A stretch of 45,755 nt of DNA from UBA10427 sp003500135 (GTDB taxonomy: Bacteria > Bacteroidota > Bacteroidia > Cytophagales > Cyclobacteriaceae). Position numbers and translations under genes: made by a program. Numbering within the stretch: position 1 is the first letter of the stretch; each line of letters opens with the position of its first letter. Positions 1 through 8,117 of the stretch are shown here, one piece after another. Below the pieces are notes generated by a model, which had not been told where the DNA came from, searched no databases, and saw nothing but the letters and a program-made list of their open reading frames with translations. Where the stretch lies: contig CAWZYQ010000009.1 of the NCBI GenBank assembly GCA_963966275.1, positions 1-45,755 on the forward strand, in the 5' to 3' direction.

Positions 1-28
1 CCGAGCCTTGCTACATTAAAAATATTAG

Positions 29-694
29 TCAGTAAATGCCTAAGTAAGTATTTTTATTAAACGCCTGGATTACCCTGCGTTGAAGGTCATCACTTGCCCG
101 GTTTTTTTCTTCATAAACCGTTTCCAGTTCACTTTGAAACAGACGAAATACGGGATTTTGAAATCGGTGGGCATAGATATCCAGCCACCTGAATATCTGA
201 TTGCTTGGGAAATAGTTGTAGTAGTTGGTACGGTCATGGGAAGTAGTGGCATTTACCCCTGTACTTCCAATTGACTTTAACAATTGATCAAATTCATTGG
301 GAATGGCATATTCCGAGGCCATTAATTCCTGCTCATTGATCTTTTTTTGAATAACCATTCTGGCTTTGTCGTCCCCGATAGCTCCCAATTGATCATAAAG
401 CATCATAATTGTGTCCAGGTGTGGTTTTTCCTTACTGTAGTCAAGCGTTCCGAGATCGCGGGTGCCCTTAAAGAGCATATGCTCCAGGTAATGGGCTATC
501 CCGGTAGCATCTGCGGGGTCGTTCTTACCTCCGGCTTTTACCCATACAGAGCCAAATACTTTAGTTGCCGATTTATCTTCGTTCAAATAAACCCTAAGGC
601 CATTTTCCAGTTCATATATCTCAACATCTAGTTTTTGGGCAGAAAGGGATTGAATTGCAAACAAACACAGGTAAATAATCTTGATGTTCCTCAT
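29..694 (-). pseudogene. Truncated M16-family zinc peptidase (N-terminal part)
   Basis: The product begins with a signal peptide ending in LSAQ and carries the inverted zinc motif HYLEH followed by MLFKGT, the hallmark of M16 (insulinase/pitrilysin-like) peptidases. The downstream Glu of the active site is probably in the ETVYEEKN stretch. Family members have at least about 400 residues, and Bacteroidota exported forms often have 650-950. This frame stops with TGA after about 221 residues, just after the segment that normally leads to the HPYG region. No M16-like continuation is visible in any frame of the remaining 28 bases. I chose ATG at 694 because the upstream codon of the open frame is TTG. 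It is a truncated, probably inactive gene, though a true C-terminal part could lie outside the window. Confidence 0.7.
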
Positions 695-1382
695 AGTCAA
701 TACAGAAATGTTGTCAAAAATAGATCATCCCACCAAATATTACAATCAATTTCCCATGATTTCACTTTATTCCCAGATTTCCAACAGCTACTTCAAAACG
801 GGCTATAACAACCATGGCCCTCGAAATGGGTTCATTAACCCAGCTTCCATGACAATGACAAATTAATATTAAACCCGGACCATGCATTAGCATTCTATTC
901 CAAGTCCAAACTGCTTCAATCTCAAGCATTTATGGACATTTTGATACTCACCGTAATGGTTAACCACGCCTCCGCGCCAAAATAACCCTAAATACTTGAT
1001 CTTATTGCATTTTGGGCTTTCATGACGAACCCTAGTGCATGGTACAGGTTAAAAGAGCTAACTTCGAACAGCGCCATTGAAAACATGTGATTTTGATGGT
1101 GTATGAAACAACCCTTTTGGCAAATGGCCTGGACAGGGTACTAAATGGTTTAATTAATGGCTGCCAAGAAAGGCTAGCGAGGTGAAATAATAATAATTTC
1201 TCCCCCGTAAACGTTCTTGATCATTGGGTATATCAACATAACTATAAATAATTTTGGTATATTTATTTTCAATGACCATAGATGAGACAGAAAATCTCGG
1301 AAGAACAAATGATTACCTTAGTAAGGCTATACGGATATTTTAATGAGGTTTGTTATGTATCATTGCCCAAAAAAAACGGTCT
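695..1382. other. Long gene-free region upstream of an AraC regulator
   Basis: No convincing coding sequence is seen on either strand; short open frames here have no recognisable domains. The right part contains a match to the Bacteroidota -7 element (TAATTTTG, 1249-1256) that could drive the AraC gene. A minus-strand frame around 950-1090 reads through a single TAG and could be a gene remnant, but I cannot identify it. Confidence 0.5.
1249..1256 (+). promoter_or_regulatory. Possible -7 promoter element of the AraC gene
   Basis: TAATTTTG fits the Bacteroidota -7 consensus TAnnTTTG exactly and points toward the AraC gene. No good -33 TTTG is seen at the expected distance, so this is tentative. 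Confidence 0.3.
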
Positions 1383-2204
1383 GTGAACTATGAAACTTTT
1401 TCGCCGCACCCTGACCTGGAGGCTATTGTAAAGTGTCATTGGGTTTTAGAGATACCAGGTAACACAGGGGTGCCTAAGCAAAGAATAATTCCCGATGGTT
1501 GCATAGAAATGTGTTTCATTTTAGGGGAGGACGTCAAAAGATTCACCTCGGCAACCGAGTTTATTATACAGCCCCGGGCTATGGTTTTCGGGCAGATTAC
1601 AAAACCTTATTTTGTACAACCAACAGGAGTTGTCAACACATTTGCCGTCAGATTTTATCCATACGGATTTGCCAATTTTATAAGTAGACCTATTCAGGAG
1701 TTAGCTGACAAAGAAACTCCCCTAACCACACTATTTGATGAGAGCAGCGCCAGAAATCTGCAACGAAAAATCATTGATGCCACGTCAACTCAGAAAAGAA
1801 TAGAAGAGGTAGAGCACTTTCTGCTAGGCAAACTCGCAGACCAATCCATAATTGAAAATATCGTGAAATCCACAATCGATATACTCTTACAAACTAAAGG
1901 CAGCATATCTATTAACTCCATACTAAAAGATGATCGAACCAAAAGAAGAAATCTCGAAAGACAATTTTCCAAGCAGGTAGGGGTTAGTCCAAAACAGCTC
2001 GGAAAGATAATAAGATTACAGGCTGCATTGAAAATGATGCTGAATAAAAAGTGCGTAAACCTGACTAAAGTAGCTTACGAAAATGAGTACTATGACCAGG
2101 CTCATTTCATCAAGGATTTCAAAGAGTTTACTGGTATTAGTCCAAAGAACTACCTCAGTGACGACCATATGATGTTATCATCCCTAATTTATTCCAAGGA
2201 CTGA
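1383..2204 (+). CDS. AraC-family transcriptional regulator with DUF6597-type N-terminal domain
   Basis: A cytoplasmic DNA-binding regulator of about 273 residues. The N-terminal half, with its FSPHPDLEAIVKCHW start and a later PDGCIEMCF motif, matches the DUF6597-type sensor domain found in many Bacteroidota AraC proteins. The C-terminal 90 residues form the two helix-turn-helix motifs of AraC, including the typical DQAHFIKDFKEFTGISP signature. The open frame extends back to a TTG at 1350, but GTG at 1383 gives the usual family N terminus. Its target is unknown. The downstream secreted VOC gene is separated by about 70 bases and could be its regulon member, which is inference only. Confidence 0.85.
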   Translation: MNYETFSPHPDLEAIVKCHWVLEIPGNTGVPKQRIIPDGCIEMCFILGEDVKRFTSATEFIIQPRAMVFGQITKPYFVQPTGVVNTFAVRFYPYGFANFISRPIQELADKETPLTTLFDESSARNLQRKIIDATSTQKRIEEVEHFLLGKLADQSIIENIVKSTIDILLQTKGSISINSILKDDRTKRRNLERQFSKQVGVSPKQLGKIIRLQAALKMMLNKKCVNLTKVAYENEYYDQAHFIKDFKEFTGISPKNYLSDDHMMLSSLIYSKD

Positions 2205-2274
2205 TATTGTCGCATTTTTACAATTTCTGTTTTTCAAACTTTAGTAATTATGTATTGCACCAGAAGTAAAAAGA

Positions 2275-2763
2275 ATGAACAACAAATTTTTTAATGGTTT
2301 GATTTTTTACAGCTTTATTTTGGTCATATGGGCCACTTCGACAAAACTCATGGCTCAAACAGAAAATTTATCCAGAGAACCAAATAGTAAGATCATGAAA
2401 AGTTTTGTTTCTATTTTTGAAATCCCGGCAACGGACTTATCAAGGGCTGTGTTATTCTATGAAGAAATACTGGGAGTGAACATTGAAAGAATGGATTTTC
2501 CGGATATGCAAATGGGTTTATTTCCTTATGAAGGACAAGTAGTTACAGGGGTAATAATGAAAGGTGAGGGATATCAGCCCTCTGTTAATGGGGTAACAAT
2601 ATATCTTAATGGTGGTGAGAATCTCCAAATCATATTGGATAAAGTTGAAAAGAATGGAGGTAAAATTATCGTTCCCAAGACACCTCATGCTGATGAAAGT
2701 GGTTTTTTTGCCATATTTCTCGATCCCGAAGGAAATAAAATGGGATTGCATTCGCCAAAATAG
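2275..2763 (+). CDS. Secreted VOC-family (glyoxalase/bleomycin-resistance fold) protein
   Basis: Residues from about 41 onward form a complete small VOC domain, starting MKSFVSIFEIPATDL and ending in the usual FLDPEGNKMGLHSP strand. VOC domains bind a metal and act on small molecules; no substrate can be named here. The first 28 residues form a hydrophobic signal-like segment ending in LMAQ, so this copy appears exported, unlike most of the family. An internal ATG at 2395 would give the ordinary cytoplasmic form. The ATG at 2275 continues the frame with a credible signal sequence, so I keep the long form. It follows the AraC gene on the same strand. Confidence 0.75.
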   Translation: MNNKFFNGLIFYSFILVIWATSTKLMAQTENLSREPNSKIMKSFVSIFEIPATDLSRAVLFYEEILGVNIERMDFPDMQMGLFPYEGQVVTGVIMKGEGYQPSVNGVTIYLNGGENLQIILDKVEKNGGKIIVPKTPHADESGFFAIFLDPEGNKMGLHSPK

Positions 2764-3102
2764 GAAAATGTGATGTGCTCCTTTCAAGATATAAGCAACT
2801 TGGGTCAAGATATATATATTTGATTCAGTTAATGCATTTTGTGTCTAACAAAAAAAAGGGTTTTCAATTTTATGAATATGAATAATTATGGGAAAATGCA
2901 CTATTCTCGAAAGTATATTGTATGGTCTCCGGTTATTGGCTTTATTGGTGCATATGATACAAGCAAAAAATTACAATCACTGTCCTTTTACGGAATATGA
3001 AAAGCAATGACCTAAACACTTATCCATAAAAGGTTAAAGATAAAGTAAAAGCAATACCTAAAAACGCACATTCACAAAGGAAATTTTCAAAACAAAAAAT
3101 TC
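2764..3102. other. Gene-free AT-rich interval
   Basis: No supported gene is present. It holds an exact TAnnTTTG element (TATATTTG, 2815-2822), which may be the relic promoter of the AlkD-like pseudogene downstream, and an unrecognised frame of about 42 codons at 2872-3000. The N-terminal part of the AlkD-like gene is expected here but is too degraded to read. Confidence 0.4.
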
Positions 3103-3689
3103 TTGTTTTCGCAAAAGTCGTTATCTGGGCAATTATTAATATGGGATTGTATTAGAAAAAACACTTATGGTTTTTGGGTTTGGATGTAAGCATTTTTGTT
3201 TCTTGAATCTGAAATAAAAGACAGGGAATTCCTGGTTGGTTCATGTGATGTTATTAAAGAATGGCAAAAGCATGTAAACAATTGGGGAAAGTGCGATGCT
3301 TTATCCAAAATTTTTACGAAAATACTTGAGATAATTCCGGATAAAGTTTTCGAACAACTGCTATTATGGAACAAATCCAAAAATTTCTGGGACACGAGAC
3401 TATCGCTAATAATAAGTCTATTATATTTTAGTAAAACAAAGAAAGTCGTATAGCCATTTGATACAATTATACCAATATTAGAAGAGTTGATAACAAATCC
3501 GGAATATTATGTGCAAAAAGCCGTAGGTTGGACACTCGAAGAGTTATATAATGTATATCCAGTTGGGACTATTAAATATTTATGTGATGAATTCATAGGC
3601 TATCATATATTGCTTTTACCACAGGTATTGAAAAATTCTTTAACGAAGAGAAAATAAAGTTCAAATGCGATAGAAAGCATAGTTGCTAA
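3103..3689 (+). pseudogene. Decayed AlkD-like DNA alkylation repeat protein gene
   Basis: One frame reads as a HEAT-like DNA alkylation repeat protein (DNA glycosylase-like). Landmarks are IWDCIRKN, then HVNNWGKCDALSKI, then YYVQKAVGWTLEELYNVYP. The frame is interrupted by TAA at 3187-3189 (following a Met where Gln is plausible) and by TAG at 3451-3453. Near 3605 the homology jumps to another frame, which gives IAFTTGIEKFFNEEK and a stop at 3687-3689. Intact relatives have roughly 220-240 residues. With two nonsense codons and one frameshift the gene cannot make a full product. Base composition is more AT-rich than the neighbouring genes. The family assignment is by recalled motif order, not by a search. 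Confidence 0.75.
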
Positions 3690-4046
3690 AACATTTATTA
3701 TTCAATGATCCTCGCAAGTAAACCCGAGCATCATTGCTTAACCAAATGTACTACACTATCTAAATCCCTTAAATTGAATTGCCATTGAGGTCCTCTTTAT
3801 GATTTGAACATTGCTTTCAGTGGGTAAGAGAGGTAGATAAATTGAGTGAAAAAACCTTCCTCCCAGCCGGAGACCCCTACGGCCATTTCTGAAAGTCGAT
3901 GACTTTCAGACAATTTCCGTCATTATTCATATTTTGTAAAGAATAAAACGGATTTAATTGCAATATTCCTTTAGCAAGAATTGCCCGCTTCCACTCGAAT
4001 GTGAGTTCTGCCTCATTATCAGTTACTTAAAAACAAATGTTGTATT
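3690..4046. other. Gene-free region with a dyad element
   Basis: No gene is supported. An 8-bp inverted repeat TCTGAAAG/CTTTCAGA with a 7-base loop lies at 3888-3910, inside a C-rich block (about 3855-3925) unlike its AT-rich surroundings. On the minus strand that block reads as a short interrupted frame (KVIDFQKWP, stop, GSPAGRKVF). This suggests an intergenic repeat or gene relic. Confidence 0.45.
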
Positions 4047-5099
4047 CTACAGTAATTGGGCACTCTTTAACTGGGCCACATGATCGGTTAGCGTTTCTTC
4101 AATGCCGGTATACTCCATCCCAAGGTCTTTTTTGCTGTAGGAATTATCGAATTTTAGGGGTATACCCACATTTCTGTTGATATATTTCCATGAAAAACCA
4201 TTGAACGGGCCTATCAGGTATAGCAAAAACTTGGGAACTGTTGAGGAGGGGAGCTTAAGGTCATTATACCCGGATTTTAAAATGTCTACCACCTCCATCA
4301 TACTTTTTGATCCGGCTACCAGTATGTGACGTCCTGTAGCCTCAGGCTTGAATCCGGCTAAAATATGTGCCTTGGCAACATCGCGTACATCTACAAAACC
4401 AAAGTGCAATTCCGGCGCTCCGCTTTTATATGTTCCATCCACCAGCGCTTTTATAAAGCTTACGCTGGCGCTGTCGATTCTTTTTGAAAGCGATGGGCCC
4501 ATCACGAAACCGGGATTGATCACCACAAGGTCCCACTGGGATTGTTTTTCCTGCATTTTCCATGCCTCTTGTTCAGCAAGCGTCTTAGAAAAACTATAAG
4601 GCTGATGCTTTAAATTGCTGGTAGTATTCCAGTCGCTCTCAGTGAAGTAGTCACGATCTTTTCCTTTAATATCGGCCGGATCGCCAAATATGGCCACTAC
4701 GCTGGAAGTGAGTACAACTCGTTTTGTGGATTTATTGCGGTTGGCCGCCTCCAAAACGTTTCGAGTTCCGATCAATGCAGGATCAATAAGTTCCTTTTGC
4801 GGATCTTTTATACCCTGGAATTTAAAAGGCGAAGCCGTATGAATAACCAGTTCGCACCCCTTTATCGCTTCGTCAAAGTCACCTTGGTTTAATAGGTCCG
4901 CTTCGAACAACTTGAGTTTACCACCATCCTTCGATTGGATTTTGGATAAATGGGCAGTTTTCCTTTCATCTTTTTTACTTCGCACGGTGCCGTGTACCGT
5001 ATGCCCTTTTTCCAGGAGGTACTTCACAATCCAGGAAGCAATATAGCCTGAAGCACCGGTTACCAGAATAGGTTTTTTTGGGTTTATTGAATCATCCAT
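4047..5099 (-). CDS. NAD(P)-dependent epimerase/reductase, extended SDR family (dihydroflavonol-reductase-like)
   Basis: A 350-residue cytoplasmic oxidoreductase. The nucleotide-binding motif TGASGYIA starts at residue 14, followed by an Arg/Lys-rich loop (VRSKKDERK) favouring NADPH. Ser132/133, Tyr168 and Lys172 (YSFSK) complete the SDR active site. The region around LTSSVVAIFGDP resembles the dihydroflavonol/cinnamoyl-CoA reductase branch, members of which reduce aldehydes or ketones in bacteria. The substrate cannot be deduced. The gene stands alone, divergent from the PhnD-like gene across about 110 bases. ATG at 5099 is the only start giving the full Rossmann motif. Confidence 0.85.
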   Translation of the reverse strand: MDDSINPKKPILVTGASGYIASWIVKYLLEKGHTVHGTVRSKKDERKTAHLSKIQSKDGGKLKLFEADLLNQGDFDEAIKGCELVIHTASPFKFQGIKDPQKELIDPALIGTRNVLEAANRNKSTKRVVLTSSVVAIFGDPADIKGKDRDYFTESDWNTTSNLKHQPYSFSKTLAEQEAWKMQEKQSQWDLVVINPGFVMGPSLSKRIDSASVSFIKALVDGTYKSGAPELHFGFVDVRDVAKAHILAGFKPEATGRHILVAGSKSMMEVVDILKSGYNDLKLPSSTVPKFLLYLIGPFNGFSWKYINRNVGIPLKFDNSYSKKDLGMEYTGIEETLTDHVAQLKSAQLL

Positions 5100-5184
5100 A
5101 ATCTTTCCAGATGTAAATATTATTTTAAATTAACCACTAGTTTATAAAGGTATCTTATATTTACCCAATCAACCTGAGTATTTG

Positions 5185-5192
5185 TATATTTG
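5185..5192 (+). promoter_or_regulatory. -7 promoter element upstream of the PhnD-like gene
   Basis: TATATTTG is an exact TAnnTTTG match ending 18 bases before ATG 5211. That predicts a very short leader and argues against starting the gene at the TTG at 5190. Confidence 0.45.
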
Positions 5193-5210
5193 TTCAATTT
5201 TTTAAGCTTT

Positions 5211-6077
5211 ATGAAAACTTTATTCTTTGCTTTTTTATTTTGTATAGCAAATCTTTTTTGCCCCTCGCAAACCGATCACAACAAGAAGATTGGATCAACT
5301 ATCCGATTGTATTTCACCCCTACCTTCGAAAAGTCATCTATGATGCCTTTAGCTAAAATAATTGAACGATTCCTGGAGCAGGAATCGGGCTTTGATATCG
5401 AGGTAGTTATCCCTGACAGTTATGCGGATTTGATCGGCGACTTTCAAAAAGGGAAAGTTGATATGTCATTTATGAATTCCATGAGTTTTGCTCAACTGCA
5501 CAATAGTCACGGAGCACAAGCCAAATTAAGGGTGGTCCGCAACGGCAGTACGACCTATTTTGGTCAAATAATTGTTAGAAAATCCAGTGGTATCAATGAC
5601 ATTAAAGACATTGATAAAAAAATAATGGCTTATACCAACAAAAATTCAACAAGTGGATATCTATATCCTAAGAAAATGCTGACCGATAACGGGGTGCATC
5701 CCTCAAAAGAAGTTTTCGCAGAAAAGCATGACAAAGTAGTTCAGTGGGTTTATGAAGGAAAATGTGATGCCGGTGCAACTTTTTACTCTGAACCTGTAGG
5801 AGAAAAAATAAAAGATGCTCGAGTATTATTACAAAAGAAGTATCCTGATGTAGCAGAAAAAGTTGTGACCTTAACCAAAACAGACCCAATTCCCAACGAC
5901 CCTATTGTTTTTAGTAAGGATATTGATAAATCAGTGATATATAAACTTTCTTTGGCTTTGATCAAATTGAGTACAACCTCAGAGGGTAAAAGCGCCTTAT
6001 CGAAATTATATGGTATTGAAGGTTTTATCCGGACCAACGATGCCGACTATAATGAGATGACCCAATTGTTGAAATAG
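5211..6077 (+). CDS. PhnD-like periplasmic phosphate/phosphonate-type substrate-binding protein
   Basis: A signal peptide (MKTLFFAFLFCIANLF...) precedes a type 2 periplasmic binding fold of about 265 residues. Recognisable PhnD-family features are the early LYFTPTFEKSSMMPLAKIIERFLEQ helix, GKVDMSFMN, the hinge segment NKNSTSGYLYPKKML and VYEGKCDAGATF. The family binds phosphonates, phosphite, sulfonates or other oxyanions. No ABC permease or ATPase gene lies nearby, so this copy is an orphan and may serve as a sensor module. It converges on a GAF-domain kinase gene whose broken 3' end abuts it. ATG at 5211 is preferred over the TTG at 5190 because of the signal peptide and promoter position. 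The ligand is unknown. Confidence 0.8.
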   Translation: MKTLFFAFLFCIANLFCPSQTDHNKKIGSTIRLYFTPTFEKSSMMPLAKIIERFLEQESGFDIEVVIPDSYADLIGDFQKGKVDMSFMNSMSFAQLHNSHGAQAKLRVVRNGSTTYFGQIIVRKSSGINDIKDIDKKIMAYTNKNSTSGYLYPKKMLTDNGVHPSKEVFAEKHDKVVQWVYEGKCDAGATFYSEPVGEKIKDARVLLQKKYPDVAEKVVTLTKTDPIPNDPIVFSKDIDKSVIYKLSLALIKLSTTSEGKSALSKLYGIEGFIRTNDADYNEMTQLLK

Positions 6078-6325
6078 TTAGTCCAATTTTATTTTTTAAC
6101 CTTCGGATCAAGTCCTCAGGCTCATGTGGTTTAGGTAAAAAGTCGTTCGCGCCCATTTTTAAGTGCAGCTGCACCGGTATCGAATGCCACCACCCGGTAA
6201 CCATTTTTACGCAAATTTTTTTCCAACAACAGACGGTTTATTTTATCATCTTCAATTACCAATATGTGGTCAACTTTATTTGTCTTTGAATTTTCCTTTT
6301 CCCACAGTTTTGGTCCTCCGGGCAT
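6078..6325 (-). pseudogene. Remnant of a response-regulator receiver domain (3' part of a former hybrid kinase)
   Basis: Just downstream of the kinase and in the -1 frame lies the first half of a receiver domain (HILVIEDDKINRLLLEKNL...AFDTGAAAL), including the acidic pocket EDD. Instead of the phospho-acceptor Asp strand, the reading meets a new frame at about 6156. That frame gives the last strand and helix of a receiver (MGANDFLPKPHEPEDLIRRLK, conserved Lys-Pro present). Roughly 45-50 residues, including the phospho-acceptor Asp and the Thr/Ser switch, are missing. So the former kinase-receiver fusion carries a frameshift plus an internal deletion and cannot phosphotransfer through this domain. 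Confidence 0.75.
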
Positions 6326-7527
6326 TCAAAAGTAAGGTCAAAAGTGAACGTTGACCCCTTACCATTTTCTGAATATAGCTCAATGCTACTTCCCATGTAT
6401 TCCAGAAGGTTTTTAATAATGGATAACCCGAGGCCAGTTCCACCATATTTTCGAAAAGTATCCTGGGAAGCCTGTGTGAAATCCTGGAAAATAATTTGTT
6501 GTTTTTCCTTGGGAATACCCATTCCGCTATCGCTGAAGTTAAACCTCAAATGGACTGATCCATTTTTGTAGCTCCTGACTTTTACATTCAGTGCGATAAA
6601 TCCAGTGTCAGTAAATTTTATGGCGTTTGAAAAAAGATTGTTCAAAATTTGCGCGAGGCGTATTGGATCACCTAGCACTTTGGCCGGAGTGGCAGGGTCT
6701 ATTTCGTAGTGAAATTCCAGTCCTTTTTGACTGGCTTGAAAGGCGTATGTCTGCTGGAGTTGGTCCAAAAAATTCACGATTTCAAAGGGCTCATTTTCCA
6801 GGATAAGCTTACCTGACCCCAGTTTGTTCAGGTCCAGAATATCATTGAGCAGTTTTAATAAATTCCTGGCAGAAAAATCCAGCATTTTCAATGTGTCCAG
6901 CTGGTCTTCCCGTGGATTTTCCTTTATCAGAATATCACTAAGACCAATAATCGAATTTAGTGGCGTGCGGATTTCATGTGACATCATCGACAAAAAGTTG
7001 GACTTTTGCCAGGACTCATTTTGTGCCGAACTACCAACTTTTCTTAATTGAAGTAAAGAAAAAACCTGCCGCGATAGCGCTTTTAGGGCTTCTTTCTGGT
7101 TTTCATTAAGTTTTTTGGGTTTGTGATCAACCACGCAAATCGTACCCAACGCATTTCCCTCGTCATCGACAATGGGCATGCCTGCGTAAAACCTGATATT
7201 ATATTTGCCATTGACCAGTGGGTTTCCAACAAACCGTGCATCTTCAAGTGTATCAGGCGCCACCATTAATTGATCAGGCTCCAATATCGTATGACCGCAA
7301 AATGAAGTATCACGGGGCGACTCTGTCAAACTAGCTCCTGTTATGGATTTAAACCATTGCCGATCCTTGTCCATGATACTGATAAAAGAAATAGGGCAAT
7401 CGCAGATTTGTGATGCCAACATTACCAGGTCATCATAAAGCTGTTCGGGATTAGAATCGAGAATGTCGTACTCTTTAAGAGCGCTTATCCTATTTGGTTC
7501 ATTTTGTGGGATTTCCGGCTTTATCAT
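6256..7527 (-). CDS. GAF-domain sensor histidine kinase, truncated hybrid kinase
   Basis: A soluble kinase of 423 residues with no membrane segment. Residues about 20-160 form a GAF sensor, with the PISFISIMDKDRQWFKS and DTSFCGHTI signatures common in Bacteroidota. The dimerisation/phosphoacceptor helix has His184 in SHEIRTPLNSIIG. The ATPase domain has an N box (NNLFSNAIKFT), DSGMGIP and GGTGLGLSI. The last ~20 residues (from about CPEDQNCGKRK on) are an out-of-frame tail. One base of shift reveals the linker and receiver remnant downstream, so the gene used to encode a hybrid kinase. The kinase core itself looks intact and may still signal to a separate regulator. ATG at 7527 gives the complete GAF domain. 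The signal and partner are unknown. Confidence 0.8.
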   Translation of the reverse strand: MIKPEIPQNEPNRISALKEYDILDSNPEQLYDDLVMLASQICDCPISFISIMDKDRQWFKSITGASLTESPRDTSFCGHTILEPDQLMVAPDTLEDARFVGNPLVNGKYNIRFYAGMPIVDDEGNALGTICVVDHKPKKLNENQKEALKALSRQVFSLLQLRKVGSSAQNESWQKSNFLSMMSHEIRTPLNSIIGLSDILIKENPREDQLDTLKMLDFSARNLLKLLNDILDLNKLGSGKLILENEPFEIVNFLDQLQQTYAFQASQKGLEFHYEIDPATPAKVLGDPIRLAQILNNLFSNAIKFTDTGFIALNVKVRSYKNGSVHLRFNFSDSGMGIPKEKQQIIFQDFTQASQDTFRKYGGTGLGLSIIKNLLEYMGSSIELYSENGKGSTFTFDLTFECPEDQNCGKRKIQRQIKLTTYW

Positions 7528-7627
7528 AATCAGGCGATTGATGACTTAGGTTGTCAATATTTGTTGGGTAAATAATTGCTAATACCTTTCGTGCCTTATC
7601 AAGAAACTTTGATCAATCTTAATTTGC

Positions 7628-8116
7628 TTAGCTCAATAAATGCTTCTTTAAAAGTATAATCTGACCTATGTGGTAAATATCGTGTTGGATGATCCCATGC
7701 AATAATGTATAAAAATCATACCCTTTATTGTGAACCTGATCATTCAGATGCTGGTCTTCTACATCATCGAGCAATTCACAAAGTTTTTCCTGAGTGCTTT
7801 CGAGTTGATTTTGAATGTAATACCACTGGGTTTCTGTCTGCTCGCCTACCTTGCCCCAATTGTTGCTTTCACTTAATTCAAAGCTCATATCTCCCTGAAG
7901 CCTTTTGATCGCAAACTGCCTCCAGGCTGTCATGTGCATTACCAACTCAGCAATGGAATGAATGCTTTCATACTTATGAAAAGCCTCTTCAGCAGATATT
8001 CCCTGCAGCGCTTCCCTGATGGTTGGTCCATGCCAGGGGGCTCCATTATATTCTTTTTCCAAAAGCGTTTTAATACGCTGCGTTTCAAGCATTATTTCAG
8101 AAATCGGTGTTGTCAT
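7628..8116 (-). CDS. DinB-family protein
   Basis: A four-helix-bundle protein of 162 residues. The three metal-binding His positions typical of the DinB/YfiT fold are visible as HSIAELVMHMTAWR and HGIIQHDIYHIGQI. DinB-like proteins include thiol S-transferases and damage-inducible proteins of unknown role; I cannot choose between them. ATG at 8116 begins one base after the ALDH stop (TGA 8118-8120), which shows that the two genes form an operon. A longer open frame reaching back into ALDH is an artefact. Confidence 0.85.
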   Translation of the reverse strand: MTTPISEIMLETQRIKTLLEKEYNGAPWHGPTIREALQGISAEEAFHKYESIHSIAELVMHMTAWRQFAIKRLQGDMSFELSESNNWGKVGEQTETQWYYIQNQLESTQEKLCELLDDVEDQHLNDQVHNKGYDFYTLLHGIIQHDIYHIGQIILLKKHLLS

Positions 8117-8117
8117 T

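Noticed and set aside
681..866. 61-codon plus-strand frame
   Set aside because: No recognisable features and rare-codon-like composition; region appears non-coding.
2518..2808. 96-codon minus-strand open frame
   Set aside because: It lies antisense over the VOC gene and has no domain or leader.
2872..3000. Small frame of about 42 codons after a TATATTTG element
   Set aside because: No similarity recognised; more likely part of the decayed AlkD-like locus.
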